Shown: positions 1 to 8,158 of the stretch, in pieces
Layout: the number at the start of each line of letters is the position of its first letter
How positions within the stretch are numbered: the stretch's first letter is position 1
From: Pseudoalteromonas sp. P1-25
Lineage (GTDB): Bacteria > Pseudomonadota > Gammaproteobacteria > Enterobacterales > Alteromonadaceae
Assembly (NCBI RefSeq): GCF_001401805.1
Contig: NZ_LKDW01000019.1
Span: 16,868 to 80,867 of the forward strand
Reading direction: 5' to 3'
Length of the DNA stretch: 64,000 nt
Made by a program: the position numbers and the translations under genes
The notes under the pieces: generated by a model
Database searches by the model: none
What the model saw: only the letters and a program-made list of their open reading frames with translations
Told to the model about the DNA's origin: nothing

Positions 1-2359
1 GTTTAACGGGCTTTGGTTTGTTTGACTGTGCTTTAGGTGCACTCACGTAAAACTTTAGTATGCTGCCTTTGCCAGGCTCGCTATTAAGGGTAATTTCACC
101 CTGCATTTTTTTTATTAACCCTTGGCTAATCGCTAACCCTAATCCTGTACCGCCATATTTACGTGCAACACCTACATCTGCTTGTGTAAACTCGCTAAAT
201 AACAGCGCTTGTTGATCTTTTTCAATACCAATACCGCTATCGGCTACACTTACTAAAAGCTGCCCATTTTCATAATCAAACGATAAACGTACAAAACCGC
301 GCTCAGTAAACTTATACGCATTAGAGAGCAAATTAATAATCACTTGGTTTAAGCGAAGATCATCTACTTTTACGCAATCTGGCAGTCTGTCACTTTGCTC
401 AACAATAAACTCGACTTGATCCGAACTTACAATAGGCGAAAACAACGATTTTATATTGGCAATAAACGGCGCAAGATTAGTAGCCCGCGGGCTCATTTCC
501 ATTGCGTTGGCTTCTATTTTAGAAAAATCTAAAATGTCGTTTAAAATTTTCAGTAAATTTTGTGCACTTTTTTGCTGTGTATTTAACAGCTCACGTTGCT
601 CATCAGTTAATGAATTATCGCGCAGTAACACCTCTCCCATGCCCAAAATACCATTCATAGGCGTACGCAACTCGTGGCTCATGTTCGCTAAAAACTGCGA
701 TTTAGCTACATTGGCTAAATTAGCCCTATTCACCGCTTTTTTAAGCTCTGTAGTTTGCTCAGTTACTTTGCTTTCTAGCTGCTGATTAAATTCGCTAAGT
801 TGAGTATTTAATCCTTGGTTTCTGGTATTAGATGCTTGCAGGTTTTCTATTGAACGCTGGAGAGCGTTGGCCAATAGTTCAAATTGCTGCTGCAATTGTA
901 ATACTTCATGCCAACTGGAGTCTGTATTAAACGTGTGCGTTTTGGTTTTACTAAAACTTTGCATTAACGTAGTTAAACTAGTAATTGGCTGAACTAATAA
1001 ATTAGCAAGTTGGTGTATAAAAATAACCACTAAAATCATCAGTATCGCACTTAGCAAAATGGTAGGAAGCCACGCTTTTGCCACCGCCATACTTAAATGT
1101 TTACGGTTGTAAAAGGTAATAACTTGCCAATTGTTTTGCGAGTCAATATACCGAGAACTATGGTACACCTCGTTTTTAGTTGAACGAAATAAGTTTTTAT
1201 CACCTAAATTACTGGTGTTAAAGCCTTGTTCGCTAAAATGGCTCAGTATTTTAAATTCATCAATCGAGCTAAATACCACCTTTTGATGCGCATCTAGCAC
1301 CACTAAGTCGCCCGTGTACTCAAATAAGTTGGGTATAAATCGCTCCAAGCGATCTAGCTTTAAAGACCCTTCTACTACACCATAAAACGTGTTGTTACGA
1401 TAAATAGGCGCAGAGAGCGCTACAATAGCCTCATTACCTAGGCCGCGCCCTTGAAACACACCACTGGTGTAACCAAGTGGATGGTCCTGCGCTTGGGTAA
1501 AGTATGCTCTGTCTTTAACGCTGCGCTGCGCAAGGCTAAGCCCTTTAATTAAATCGTTAGGCGAACTAAGCTCTACAAAGCCATCGGGGTTTGCATACAA
1601 GCTGGTGGTAAAACCTGGGAATAAAAACATGAGTCGCTCAAGCTGCATCTTGCTGGGGGTCCCTGCCCCTATGGCATCGCTACTCATAACAATGGCGTTT
1701 CTATGAAATGCTAAATAATCATTTAATTGCGTGCTAATAGACTCGGCTTTTTCTTCTAGTTGTGCGTTTACTTCATACTCTAAGCGCGCATGGTGGTCGT
1801 TAACTAAAATAACACTGGTTAGCAATACCACTAAAATAATAATGACACTAACCACATAGCTTAAAATTTTTGCCAGCGGCCGCCCCTGATACGCACGGCT
1901 AGCGTAAGGTACAAATACGCTAAATAAATCAACCACTGCTAAGCTTATTAGCGCATTAATTAAGTACTTTGATATGGCGACTATGAGCGTTAACCAAGCT
2001 AAGCCAATAACAAATTGGCCTATAACCCATACAAAGGGTAAACCTATACATAACCAAAATACGCTGCCCAGAGGAAGGATAGGTTTAGAGCGGCGTAAAC
2101 AAAAAACATAAAGCCAACAAAGCTCGAGTAAATACACAATACTCGGCCAACAATGGCCCCACCTATAAAGTAAAAAGCCAGAAACAATGGCAAGGCTTAA
2201 GCACGCGTAACGCAGTCCAGTAAATACCAAGCTGCATAAAACAAACAATTGCCCAAACAAAAATTCGGAGCTGTCGAAAAAATACAATGGCGAGAGATTT
2301 ACTAACCCGCCTAATAACCCTAATAAAACAGCGAGTGTCCACTTACTTCTTTGTGGCAT
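1..2359 (-). CDS. Membrane sensor histidine kinase, 3' end cut by the window
   Basis: The minus-strand frame opens at ATG 2359 and runs off the window edge after about 786 codons, so the C-terminus (possibly a receiver domain) is not visible. Residues 1-190 are a run of hydrophobic segments (MASE-like). About 190-425 look periplasmic and Cache-like, and a further membrane segment lies near 425-450. A HAMP-like and coiled-coil stretch leads to a HisKA domain with SHELRTP (phospho-acceptor His about 562). The HATPase domain follows, with an N-box (NLLSNAYKF), DSGIGI and GGTGLGLA. By family it autophosphorylates on sensing an extracytoplasmic ligand. The ligand and partner regulator cannot be read from sequence. 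It lies outside the transposon and is host DNA. Confidence 0.9.
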   Translation of the reverse strand, partial: MPQRSKWTLAVLLGLLGGLVNLSPLYFFDSSEFLFGQLFVLCSLVFTGLRYACLSLAIVSGFLLYRWGHCWPSIVYLLELCWLYVFCLRRSKPILPLGSVFWLCIGLPFVWVIGQFVIGLAWLTLIVAISKYLINALISLAVVDLFSVFVPYASRAYQGRPLAKILSYVVSVIIILVVLLTSVILVNDHHARLEYEVNAQLEEKAESISTQLNDYLAFHRNAIVMSSDAIGAGTPSKMQLERLMFLFPGFTTSLYANPDGFVELSSPNDLIKGLSLAQRSVKDRAYFTQAQDHPLGYTSGVFQGRGLGNEAIVALSAPIYRNNTFYGVVEGSLKLDRLERFIPNLFEYTGDLVVLDAHQKVVFSSIDEFKILSHFSEQGFNTSNLGDKNLFRSTKNEVYHSSRYIDSQNNWQVITFYNRKHLSMAVAKAWLPTILLSAILMILVVIFIHQLANLLVQPITSLTTLMQSFSKTKTHTFNTDSSWHEVLQLQQQFELLANALQRSIENLQASNTRNQGLNTQLSEFNQQLESKVTEQTTELKKAVNRANLANVAKSQFLANMSHELRTPMNGILGMGEVLLRDNSLTDEQRELLNTQQKSAQNLLKILNDILDFSKIEANAMEMSPRATNLAPFIANIKSLFSPIVSSDQVEFIVEQSDRLPDCVKVDDLRLNQVIINLLSNAYKFTERGFVRLSFDYENGQLLVSVADSGIGIEKDQQALLFSEFTQADVGVARKYGGTGLGLAISQGLIKKMQGEITLNSEPGKGSILKFYVSAPKAQSNKPKPVK

Positions 2360-2404
2360 TAATTAACCTTGGGGCACTTTGTTAACACTTTACATGTTAA
2401 AATT

Positions 2405-2421
2405 AATGTAATTTTTACATT
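2405..2421. promoter_or_regulatory. Palindrome upstream of the sensor kinase gene
   Basis: AATGTAA-TTT-TTACATT is a perfect 7-bp inverted repeat with a 3-nt centre, 46 bp upstream of the kinase start codon. It could be an operator. No particular regulator is implied. The remaining bases between 2360 and 2620 show nothing else that I recognise. Confidence 0.35.
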
Positions 2422-2620
2422 ATTACGTACAAGACAAAGGTTGTCTAGCTGCAATAAATCAGGAACAGGTAAACATTACACCCTATAAAAAACAAACAAC
2501 CTTAGGTAGCAAAATTATTTAAAAGAAAAGGTGTGCAATTAGCCACCCTCATAAAAGGTAGGATATATGGCGCGCTAAATATTGAGCAATTTAGGCTTCT
2601 GAACGCACTCAAAAAGCGTG

Positions 2621-2935
2621 TTATGTGTTTTTACATTTACTCTTGTTATGGCTTCCACTTAAATTTAACTTAATATCCTTAAGCATAGGTTTAGCATTTG
2701 CGATTGCTAAATAGGCATTAGCTAACGTTTCTGGGCCTGCGCAATAGTCTACATCGAGTATTACTGTTGAAACATTTAGTGTTTTTAATTTACCCTCTAA
2801 CTCAGAAAATGTGAGCTTTACTTTGGAGTTGCTGGTTAAGTAATTCGATTCTTTTACATAAATAGTGATTGTTTCATCTGCTAATGCAGTAAATGGCAAG
2901 AATAAAAACAGTGTGAATGTAAAAATGATACGCAT
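2621..2935 (-). CDS. Small secreted protein of unknown function
   Basis: 104 residues. The N-terminus is a clear Sec signal peptide: MRII, then a hydrophobic run, with a likely cleavage after TALA before DETI. The mature part is about 85 residues with two cysteines (CAG and CKN) that could form a disulfide. It is hydrophilic and mixed alpha/beta in composition. I do not recognise the family. It is monocistronic, between the sensor kinase and the transposon's left flank, and so belongs to the host. The start ATG 2935 is preceded by a GGAGG-like stretch (plus-strand CCTCC), which supports the call. Confidence 0.7.
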   Translation of the reverse strand: MRIIFTFTLFLFLPFTALADETITIYVKESNYLTSNSKVKLTFSELEGKLKTLNVSTVILDVDYCAGPETLANAYLAIANAKPMLKDIKLNLSGSHNKSKCKNT

Positions 2936-3130
2936 AAATCCTCCACGGTGTACAACGGCGCAAAATTAATAAGCAACAACTGACTATAAAACAGGGCGAA
3001 GCAAAACCACGACATACATTAAAAAAGCCTCGCATCGAATAAATTACTGTGCCACTATAAACCGAGAAATGTCCATATATCACACTGCATTCATCTTAGC
3101 CCTCGGATAAGTACCTGTAAACAACAAGTT

Positions 3131-3338
3131 ATACCAATTCGCATAATTAAGCGATCTATTTTGAGGATGGATAAACGTGTTGATAGCAAGGCAAAAAATT
3201 CGCTATTTAGTTGTTCTCGCCAATTGCTCCTGCATTGCTCTACCTTCTGCATCCATGCAGTCGTGAATGAAAATTTTTTAACGCAGATAGCGACACGTTT
3301 AGCCCCGCAAAATGATTAAGTATTATTGCGGATTGGTA
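3131..3338. repeat. MITE-like dispersed repeat, copy A
   Basis: The segment begins ATACCAATTCGC and ends GCGGATTGGTA, an imperfect terminal inverted repeat. Its reverse complement matches 22854..23015 nearly throughout, including GCGGGGCTAAACGTGTC and CTCAAAATAGATC. Copy A carries about 47 extra bases (roughly 3215..3265) that copy B lacks. No coding capacity. It lies in host DNA 136 bp from the left target duplication. The stretch 2936..3130 shows no gene I can support, and 3339..3474 only the distal part of the ffs-downstream hairpin. Confidence 0.75.
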
Positions 3339-3474
3339 GTAATTTAGATTCATAAGTTGCTGAGGTAGAAATATACCCAAATGGGAGAGCAGTAATATTA
3401 GATAAACAACAATCGTAATACTTAATATTTAACGGTGTTATTAAGGAATAATTTAAAAAGGAATGTATTTTCAC

Positions 3475-3479
3475 CCAAA
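3475..3479. repeat. Left target-site duplication CCAAA
   Basis: CCAAA abuts the left transposon end at 3480 and is repeated at 21691..21695 directly beyond the right end. Tn7-family transposition gives 5-bp duplications, so this pair fixes both boundaries. Confidence 0.93.
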
Positions 3480-3582
3480 TGTTGTTTGAAGTATAAGTTG
3501 ACATAACCAAACTCGGTTTTATTAACTTACAGCGTGGTAAGTGAAGTGTATATTGGCATAGTATTGAAGCAATAGATGGCAT
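3480..3582. repeat. Transposon left end with three TnsB-type sites
   Basis: The terminus TGTTGTTTGAAG is followed by three 17-bp sites in direct orientation: GAAGTATAAGTTGACAT (3488..3504), GAAGTGTATATTGGCAT (3543..3559) and GAAGCAATAGATGGCAT (3566..3582). The first is identical to the terminal site of the right end. The spacing is uneven (38 bp, then 6 bp between sites), as is usual for a left end. Confidence 0.92.
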
Positions 3583-3665
3583 AAAGCTACCAAATACAGC
3601 TTTATAAAACGCAAAGTAAACATGCTACGCGTTGTAAATCACTCTTAAACAGTTTGGAAAATGGT

Positions 3666-4463
3666 TTACACTGGCACAAAAACTTTGATGAATAAATCAT
3701 CACCTTTTACTTTAATTGGTAAGTCCATTGAATCTAAAACAGTTCCCGGAAAGTAGAATTTAATCAACGATAGCACCAAGCTGATTTTCACTGCTACTAC
3801 TTTTTTTTCTCTTGCTATACATGCGACTGACAGAGCAACTAACTTCAGAGACCTATCCTTGTCTGTTATTTTCCATACACCACCTCCACTCATACCTTGA
3901 GGCTTTGGCAATGCCATTCCCTTCTCAGCAAGCATTTCATTATAGTAATCCAACTCAATTGTCGTAGGATAGCCTTTCGACTCCCCTCCTTTGGTTGTAA
4001 TTACAGACATTTTAGGCTTTTTTGTAACATCTCCAGCATGCTTGTTTTTCGAACTAGGATAACCTGTAACGATAAAGCCCAAGGAGTCTTCAATTACATC
4101 TAAACTCTTAGCAACATACTCTAGGTTTATAGCTTGTTTCTGGTTTAAATTAGGATACTCAGAAATACGTATTTCAATAATTGCAACGTCAGCATGATGC
4201 TTGACGTCTTTACAAGGTATGCAAACAATATCTTCATTAATGGTAGTCTTTACACCATCCGCATGATTCCACAACCATAAAAGTTTATCACGCACATTAT
4301 GCCTTTCATTGGCCACGTGAGCGGCCGTGACTAGAAAATACCTTCCGCAGACATTTATGAGAACACAAGTCCCGATTAATTCCCACTTTTTACTATTTTT
4401 ATTAATCCCGACTATCGGATACTGACAACCTAAGATAAGATCTTCATATGTATATGACAACAC
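3666..4463 (-). CDS. Trypsin-like serine protease, transposon cargo
   Basis: 265 residues, no signal peptide, so probably cytoplasmic. A chymotrypsin-fold triad is visible: His49 in VTAAHV, Asp92 in HADVAIIE, and Ser192 in GMSGGGVW with the oxyanion glycines. No partner domain is fused to it. Trypsin-like proteases occur as effectors in several bacterial defence systems, which makes a protective role plausible but unproven. It is the cargo gene nearest the left end (83 bp from the last TnsB site) and is transcribed in the same direction as the genes to its right. Low GC and cargo position suggest horizontal origin. Confidence 0.85.
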   Translation of the reverse strand: MLSYTYEDLILGCQYPIVGINKNSKKWELIGTCVLINVCGRYFLVTAAHVANERHNVRDKLLWLWNHADGVKTTINEDIVCIPCKDVKHHADVAIIEIRISEYPNLNQKQAINLEYVAKSLDVIEDSLGFIVTGYPSSKNKHAGDVTKKPKMSVITTKGGESKGYPTTIELDYYNEMLAEKGMALPKPQGMSGGGVWKITDKDRSLKLVALSVACIAREKKVVAVKISLVLSLIKFYFPGTVLDSMDLPIKVKGDDLFIKVFVPV

Positions 4464-4504
4464 CAGCCTCCACTCTTATCACATAACCCCGTATAGAAGA
4501 CTAA

Positions 4505-4550
4505 TTAAGCTTGGCTAAATTAGTGAGGAACGAGCGCCAACCAAGCTTAA
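4505..4550. terminator. Inverted repeat between cargo genes
   Basis: TTAAGCTTGG and CCAAGCTTAA form perfect 10-bp arms with 26 nt between them, in the gap between the DUF6414-like gene and the protease gene. There is no following T-run on the minus strand. It may be a weak terminator, an mRNA structure or an operator. Confidence 0.35.
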
Positions 4551-4677
4551 GATACTATTCATAGATGTGTTTGTTATCTTTTCTTGTGGATATAGCGCAA
4601 AAAAACCATAGCTTGCGATAATGTTTAAAAAAATAATATCGAAGTCTGCCCGCCCCCTAGTACGGTACAAATTATGC

Positions 4678-5592
4678 CTAAAGCTCAGTGTAAATAGCTA
4701 TAGGTTCTATGATTATTTCACTTTCAGATTTACCGGTAAAAGTTTGTTCTATTTCATACATATTTTCAGCCATGCCTATCATATGCTGTAGCATACTTGC
4801 GCCCTCAGAAATATTTTTTATATCAGCGCTTTGGGTGCCATCAGCATGACTTATGAAACCAATGACGACAAACTCTTTAGCTGTTTTCCTAGAATATTTA
4901 CGATAAATAGTTTTAAGAGAATCTCTCAGATACTCCTGAGATAAGCATGTTGAAAAAGTTACATTATTAACTTCTTGCTGAAAGCGAACTATAGCATCAC
5001 CAAAGCTATCTATTATGGTTTCAAAACCTTTTACTGATCTTTTCGGCATCGTAGCACCAAGTTCAGCACTTCTATCTTGAATTACCTTATCTAGCTGAGA
5101 TTGAAGGCTTTTAACGGCTTGGCTTCTAGGATTTTCGGCCTTTTTCTTTTCAAATTCTTGTAATTCACCTGTTAAAGGTAATATTGCTAATGCATCACTG
5201 ATATTACTGAAGTTACTAAATAGCGATTTTATTTCAAGCAGGTCAACAAACTTACCTTTAGCTCTAATCCGAATAAATGATTTGTCAGATTTCGCAATAT
5301 CATTAAATGTTAAGGTCTCGTTAGTTACATCCAACACTCTTTCACTTTCTTCTATTTCTTTTTCAAATAAGTTAAATGAATGATCATGCAAAAACTTTTT
5401 AGTTGTAGAAGCTGAAGCCTCTTTAATGACATTTGCAATTACTCTACCAGATGCCAATTTCCCTTTTTGAGTATCATTGTCTTCATGTTCAAAACTATGC
5501 CGATCCAAAACATACTCAGTCACCCCCTCAAATAATTGTGATGAAAATGAATATAATTTTGGCTCATCTAAATATATAAAATTCTTAATCAT
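4678..5592 (-). CDS. DUF6414-like protein, transposon cargo
   Basis: 304 residues. The N-terminus (FIYLDEPKLYSFSSQLFEGV) resembles the start of DUF6414 proteins, whose function is unknown. A middle segment about 145-190 is rich in Lys and Glu and likely helical. The C-terminal third is beta-rich (KEFVVIGFISHADGTQ). No catalytic motif stands out and there is no membrane segment. It overlaps the 3' end of the upstream 60-residue gene by 8 bp, which indicates translational coupling with that membrane protein. The linked trio (130 aa, 60 aa, 304 aa) reads as one unit. A defence role is an inference from cargo location only. Confidence 0.75.
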   Translation of the reverse strand: MIKNFIYLDEPKLYSFSSQLFEGVTEYVLDRHSFEHEDNDTQKGKLASGRVIANVIKEASASTTKKFLHDHSFNLFEKEIEESERVLDVTNETLTFNDIAKSDKSFIRIRAKGKFVDLLEIKSLFSNFSNISDALAILPLTGELQEFEKKKAENPRSQAVKSLQSQLDKVIQDRSAELGATMPKRSVKGFETIIDSFGDAIVRFQQEVNNVTFSTCLSQEYLRDSLKTIYRKYSRKTAKEFVVIGFISHADGTQSADIKNISEGASMLQHMIGMAENMYEIEQTFTGKSESEIIIEPIAIYTEL

Positions 5593-5767
5593 TGTCTTTC
5601 CTATTTTTAAAGCGTTCTTTAGCTGCTCTTATTTTTTCTTCTCTTATTTCACTGTACTCTGCAGAAGAGCGCACTCGAATTGTGTCTACTAATGACCAAA
5701 TAAAAACTGTAATTCCTGAAAGGACAAAAATAGCCACTAATATATATAAAATTAGATTTATGTTCAT
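5585..5767 (-). CDS. Small single-pass membrane protein, cargo
   Basis: 60 residues. One hydrophobic helix (about residues 5-27, ILYILVAIFVLSGITVFIW) is followed by a strongly charged tail rich in Arg, Lys and Glu, probably cytoplasmic. The start ATG 5767 lies 5 bp after the stop of the 130-residue membrane protein, and the 3' end overlaps the DUF6414-like gene by 8 bp. The tight packing argues that it is real and works with its neighbours. The family is not recognised. Confidence 0.7.
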   Translation of the reverse strand: MNINLILYILVAIFVLSGITVFIWSLVDTIRVRSSAEYSEIREEKIRAAKERFKNRKDND

Positions 5768-5772
5768 CGACT

Positions 5773-6165
5773 TTACCCTCTAACCCTATTTGGTCTGAAA
5801 AACACACTCAAACTAGTTAGAAGTGATACGAATGCGGCTATGTATGCAGATACTTTGATTCCATCTAAGTCAATTTCTTTAAAGCCACTTTCGTGTAACA
5901 TCAGAACACATGAAAAAGACCCATAAATGAAAATTGCAGCAATAGAAATTCCATTTTGAAAGGTTTTCCACTGTCTTTGTCCTATAACGTGCTCAATTTC
6001 ATTTAAAATTGAAATATGAAGAACAAATCCAAATGCAACAAAGTCACTTATACTAAAAAGGGATATTTTCACTCCCCAAGTAGTCAACAATAACCTCAAT
6101 AAAATCGGTAATACTCCGATCAAAACAGTATAAATTAACCACTTCGTCCGTATGTCACTATTCAC
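5773..6165 (-). CDS. Multi-pass membrane protein, cargo
   Basis: 130 residues with three or four hydrophobic segments (about 10-30, 38-55, 70-88 and 105-122) and short charged loops. It starts with GTG at 6165, preceded by AAAAGGATAATAA, a reasonable ribosome site. It is the first gene of the coupled trio that ends with the DUF6414-like gene, 26 bp downstream of the nuclease-like gene. The family is not recognised. It could anchor or gate the activity of the trio at the membrane; that is conjecture. Confidence 0.68.
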   Translation of the reverse strand: MNSDIRTKWLIYTVLIGVLPILLRLLLTTWGVKISLFSISDFVAFGFVLHISILNEIEHVIGQRQWKTFQNGISIAAIFIYGSFSCVLMLHESGFKEIDLDGIKVSAYIAAFVSLLTSLSVFFRPNRVRG

Positions 6166-6191
6166 TTATTATCCTTTTAATTATTATTTTA

Positions 6192-7313
6192 TCATTCATA
6201 TTCCACCTCCGAACTACATAACTTACAATAAACAAAACATGCTTTGCTTCTGAACTGTGTCATATCTTCGTTCCCACAGTGGCATTTCAGCTTTTTATTT
6301 TTTGCATTTAGTTCAGTAATTAAACCTTCTTGAATAACTCTTGGCTGTATATATTTATCAGCTACAGATGCGTGAGCAGAGTTACCTCTTAGTCTACTTT
6401 TCCTTTTTTCATCTAACCTTTTTCTATAATCATCATTCTCTTGCTGGCGCTGTTTATATATCTGTTCGGCTTCGTCTTTTGCATCAATTTCTGATTGCTG
6501 AACATCAAAATAAGTAAGGCTGTTCTCATTAAAGTGTAAGTCGTTCAAACTCACTAATTTAGATTGCTCTGAACTGACAACTTGTACCTGAAAGCCTAAA
6601 TCATCAATTCCGTATTGTGTATAAAAACACTTAAAAAATAGCTTGCTTTGATCTCGGCTAGTGATTTTTGATTCAAGGTCAAATACGTAAAGATTTTCAT
6701 TAGAGCTATAAAATATGTCTTTTCGGGTGAAGTTGTTTTTGTCTTGCAGAAATAACCAAAGAACGGTAGCGCCTTGATCTTTAAAAAATCGCTCTCTAGC
6801 AACGATGACATCTAGTGGTATTTGGTCTAACACTAACTCAATAGCTATGTCCATATTATGAGCATTAGAGTAAAAGCTTATATCTGGTCTTCGCCATGAT
6901 TTAGCTAGCCCCGTCTGAAATTGCTCTCGATAAGTTTGTTCTACTCGAATATTTTCATACTCAACTTGGTTTTTAAGCAAATTTGATATACTAGCTTTAT
7001 AGTCTTTATGTTTTTTACTTTCTTTTATTCCATTGTAACTAATGGCCTGTAGTTCACTATCGGTGAGGCTTGTTGTGCTTTTTACAGGGCAATCTTCTGA
7101 ACCAATAGGATGTTTAAAATGATGTTTTTGTGAGGGAGTACCGACAAGGGTTAAAGGCTGAAAACATGTAGCACATAATATACTACCAAACCCTTCTGGT
7201 TCTCTTAGAAAGCGCCTAAGCTTAAATAGATCTGCTTCATCTAAAGACAGAACTTCATTAGAGGTATAGTGTTTACCCTCGTCAGGTAAAAAGACTTTAG
7301 ATACTGTAGACAT
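6192..7313 (-). CDS. Putative CoiA/DUF6035-like nuclease, cargo
   Basis: 373 residues. The N-terminus has a zinc-finger-like cluster (C47-A-T-C50, H64/H65, H68, C75), as in competence CoiA-like and DUF6035 proteins. A PD-(D/E)XK-like core follows: RRPDIS (Asp144) and DIAIELV (Glu159), although the expected Lys is not at its usual place. Residues about 285-310 form a charged helix. The C-terminus carries a second zinc-ribbon-like set (CHCGNE and CKLCSS). By family it may be a DNA-acting nuclease in the cytoplasm. It is the first gene of a leftward cargo operon whose promoter must lie in 7314..7482, shared divergently with the 95-residue gene. Confidence 0.62.
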   Translation of the reverse strand: MSTVSKVFLPDEGKHYTSNEVLSLDEADLFKLRRFLREPEGFGSILCATCFQPLTLVGTPSQKHHFKHPIGSEDCPVKSTTSLTDSELQAISYNGIKESKKHKDYKASISNLLKNQVEYENIRVEQTYREQFQTGLAKSWRRPDISFYSNAHNMDIAIELVLDQIPLDVIVARERFFKDQGATVLWLFLQDKNNFTRKDIFYSSNENLYVFDLESKITSRDQSKLFFKCFYTQYGIDDLGFQVQVVSSEQSKLVSLNDLHFNENSLTYFDVQQSEIDAKDEAEQIYKQRQQENDDYRKRLDEKRKSRLRGNSAHASVADKYIQPRVIQEGLITELNAKNKKLKCHCGNEDMTQFRSKACFVYCKLCSSEVEYE

Positions 7314-7482
7314 AAACTAACTTATTAATTCCATTTAAATAGCTACTTTCTTGTCAATCTACCTGTCAAAGCACTGGCTAGCAAGCGTTTACTTATCAAG
7401 TCTAAAAATAATTACAGCAGCTAATTTTTAGAATTAAGTTATGATTAGATAATCATCAGCTTTTATATTTTGGGAGTTTAAT

Positions 7483-7770
7483 ATGGCTAAAACAATAAAA
7501 ACCAGCAACACCACTGATAAATCGGTGAATTTCGATTGCGACAATGTAAAAGCTGCATTAGATGGTCGGCTGTCCGTAGATGACCTTAGCGCCGCTGAAC
7601 AAGCTGTATTTATGGATGATTTTGACGAAGCTATAAACTCTAATTTAGAACAGGATTTTTCTAAGCATTTTGAAAAACTGAGCTGTAACGAAAAATTTTA
7701 TGGCTTAGATGGTAAGGATAAAATTATCTGTGAAACAAGAAATAGATCAAGTATGAATAAACACAAATAG
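7483..7770 (+). CDS. Orphan acidic 95-residue protein beside the array
   Basis: 95 residues, acidic, no membrane segment or signal peptide and no recognisable motif. It is preceded by TTTTGGGAGTTTAAT, a good ribosome site for ATG 7483. It is one of three transposon genes read rightward and converges on the CRISPR array, with a shared bidirectional terminator between them. Possible roles include a cargo toxin, antitoxin or regulator; nothing in the sequence decides. Its length, strong ribosome site and own terminator argue for a real gene. Confidence 0.6.
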   Translation: MAKTIKTSNTTDKSVNFDCDNVKAALDGRLSVDDLSAAEQAVFMDDFDEAINSNLEQDFSKHFEKLSCNEKFYGLDGKDKIICETRNRSSMNKHK

Positions 7771-7794
7771 CTCATACCTTAATTAAAGTTGAAT

Positions 7795-7826
7795 AAAAAG
7801 ACCCCCGCGTTTGCTGGGCTCTTTTT
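7795..7826. terminator. Bidirectional terminator between orphan gene and array
   Basis: AAAAAGA-CCC on one side pairs with GGG-C-TCTTTTT on the other (one bulged base), giving a hairpin with a U-run on either strand. It would end the rightward orphan transcript and the leftward array transcript just past the last degenerate repeat. Confidence 0.75.
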
Positions 7827-7827
7827 A

Positions 7828-8036
7828 TTTAGCCTCTGCCTTTTCGGCAGTTAAAAGTCACAAGTTGTGGTTGTTTACTTCCTGGCCTAACTTCAGCTGC
7901 CTACTCGGCAGTTCACTAAACTTTTCTTGAACGATACTTACCATTTCTATTTCCAGCTACCTACTCGGCAGTTCACACCAACAACGTGTTATAAATGACA
8001 TTCAAATAATTTCCAGCTACCTACTCGGCAGTTCAC
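7828..8036 (-). CRISPR. Type I-F3 CRISPR array: 4 repeats, 3 spacers
   Basis: Read on the minus strand, the repeats lie at 8009..8036 and 7949..7976 (identical 28-mers beginning GTGAACTGCCGAGTAGG), 7889..7916 (four changes) and 7828..7855 (strongly degenerate, but it keeps the CTGCC-GAAAA-GGCAG hairpin). Spacers: 7977..8008 and 7917..7948 (32 bp each), and 7856..7888. The last two repeats and their spacer are the atypical homing unit known in I-F3 elements. The array lies 123 bp downstream of the cas6 stop; I see no clear separate leader promoter, so read-through from cas6 is possible. Confidence 0.95.
7857..7888 (-). other. Atypical homing spacer matching ffs
   Basis: These 32 bases match 21742..21773 inside ffs at 25 positions. 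Counted from the crRNA 5' end the mismatches are 6, 12, 13, 15, 18, 24 and 25. Every sixth base is flipped out of the guide duplex in type I-F Cascade, so 6, 12, 18 and 24 should cost nothing. The seed positions 1-5, 7 and 8 all match. The flanking repeats are divergent, as is known for guides kept for homing. Confidence 0.93.
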
Positions 8037-8158
8037 TATAAAAAATAGTATACATTTCTATAAATACCAAACTGTTAAGGGATTTTTATATGATTAACCC
8101 TTACTTCTAGCTAGTAGCATAACTTATTGGAAATATTATTAATGTTCTGTAACTAATT

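Noticed and set aside
456..785. 109-codon plus-strand frame
   Set aside because: It is antisense to the histidine kinase HisKA region, which has all family motifs.
2874..3083. 69-codon minus-strand frame
   Set aside because: It overlaps the signal-peptide gene in another frame, has no ribosome site and odd composition.
3316..3582. 88-codon minus-strand frame across the left end
   Set aside because: It runs across the transposon boundary, the target duplication and part of repeat copy A, so it cannot be an ancestral gene.
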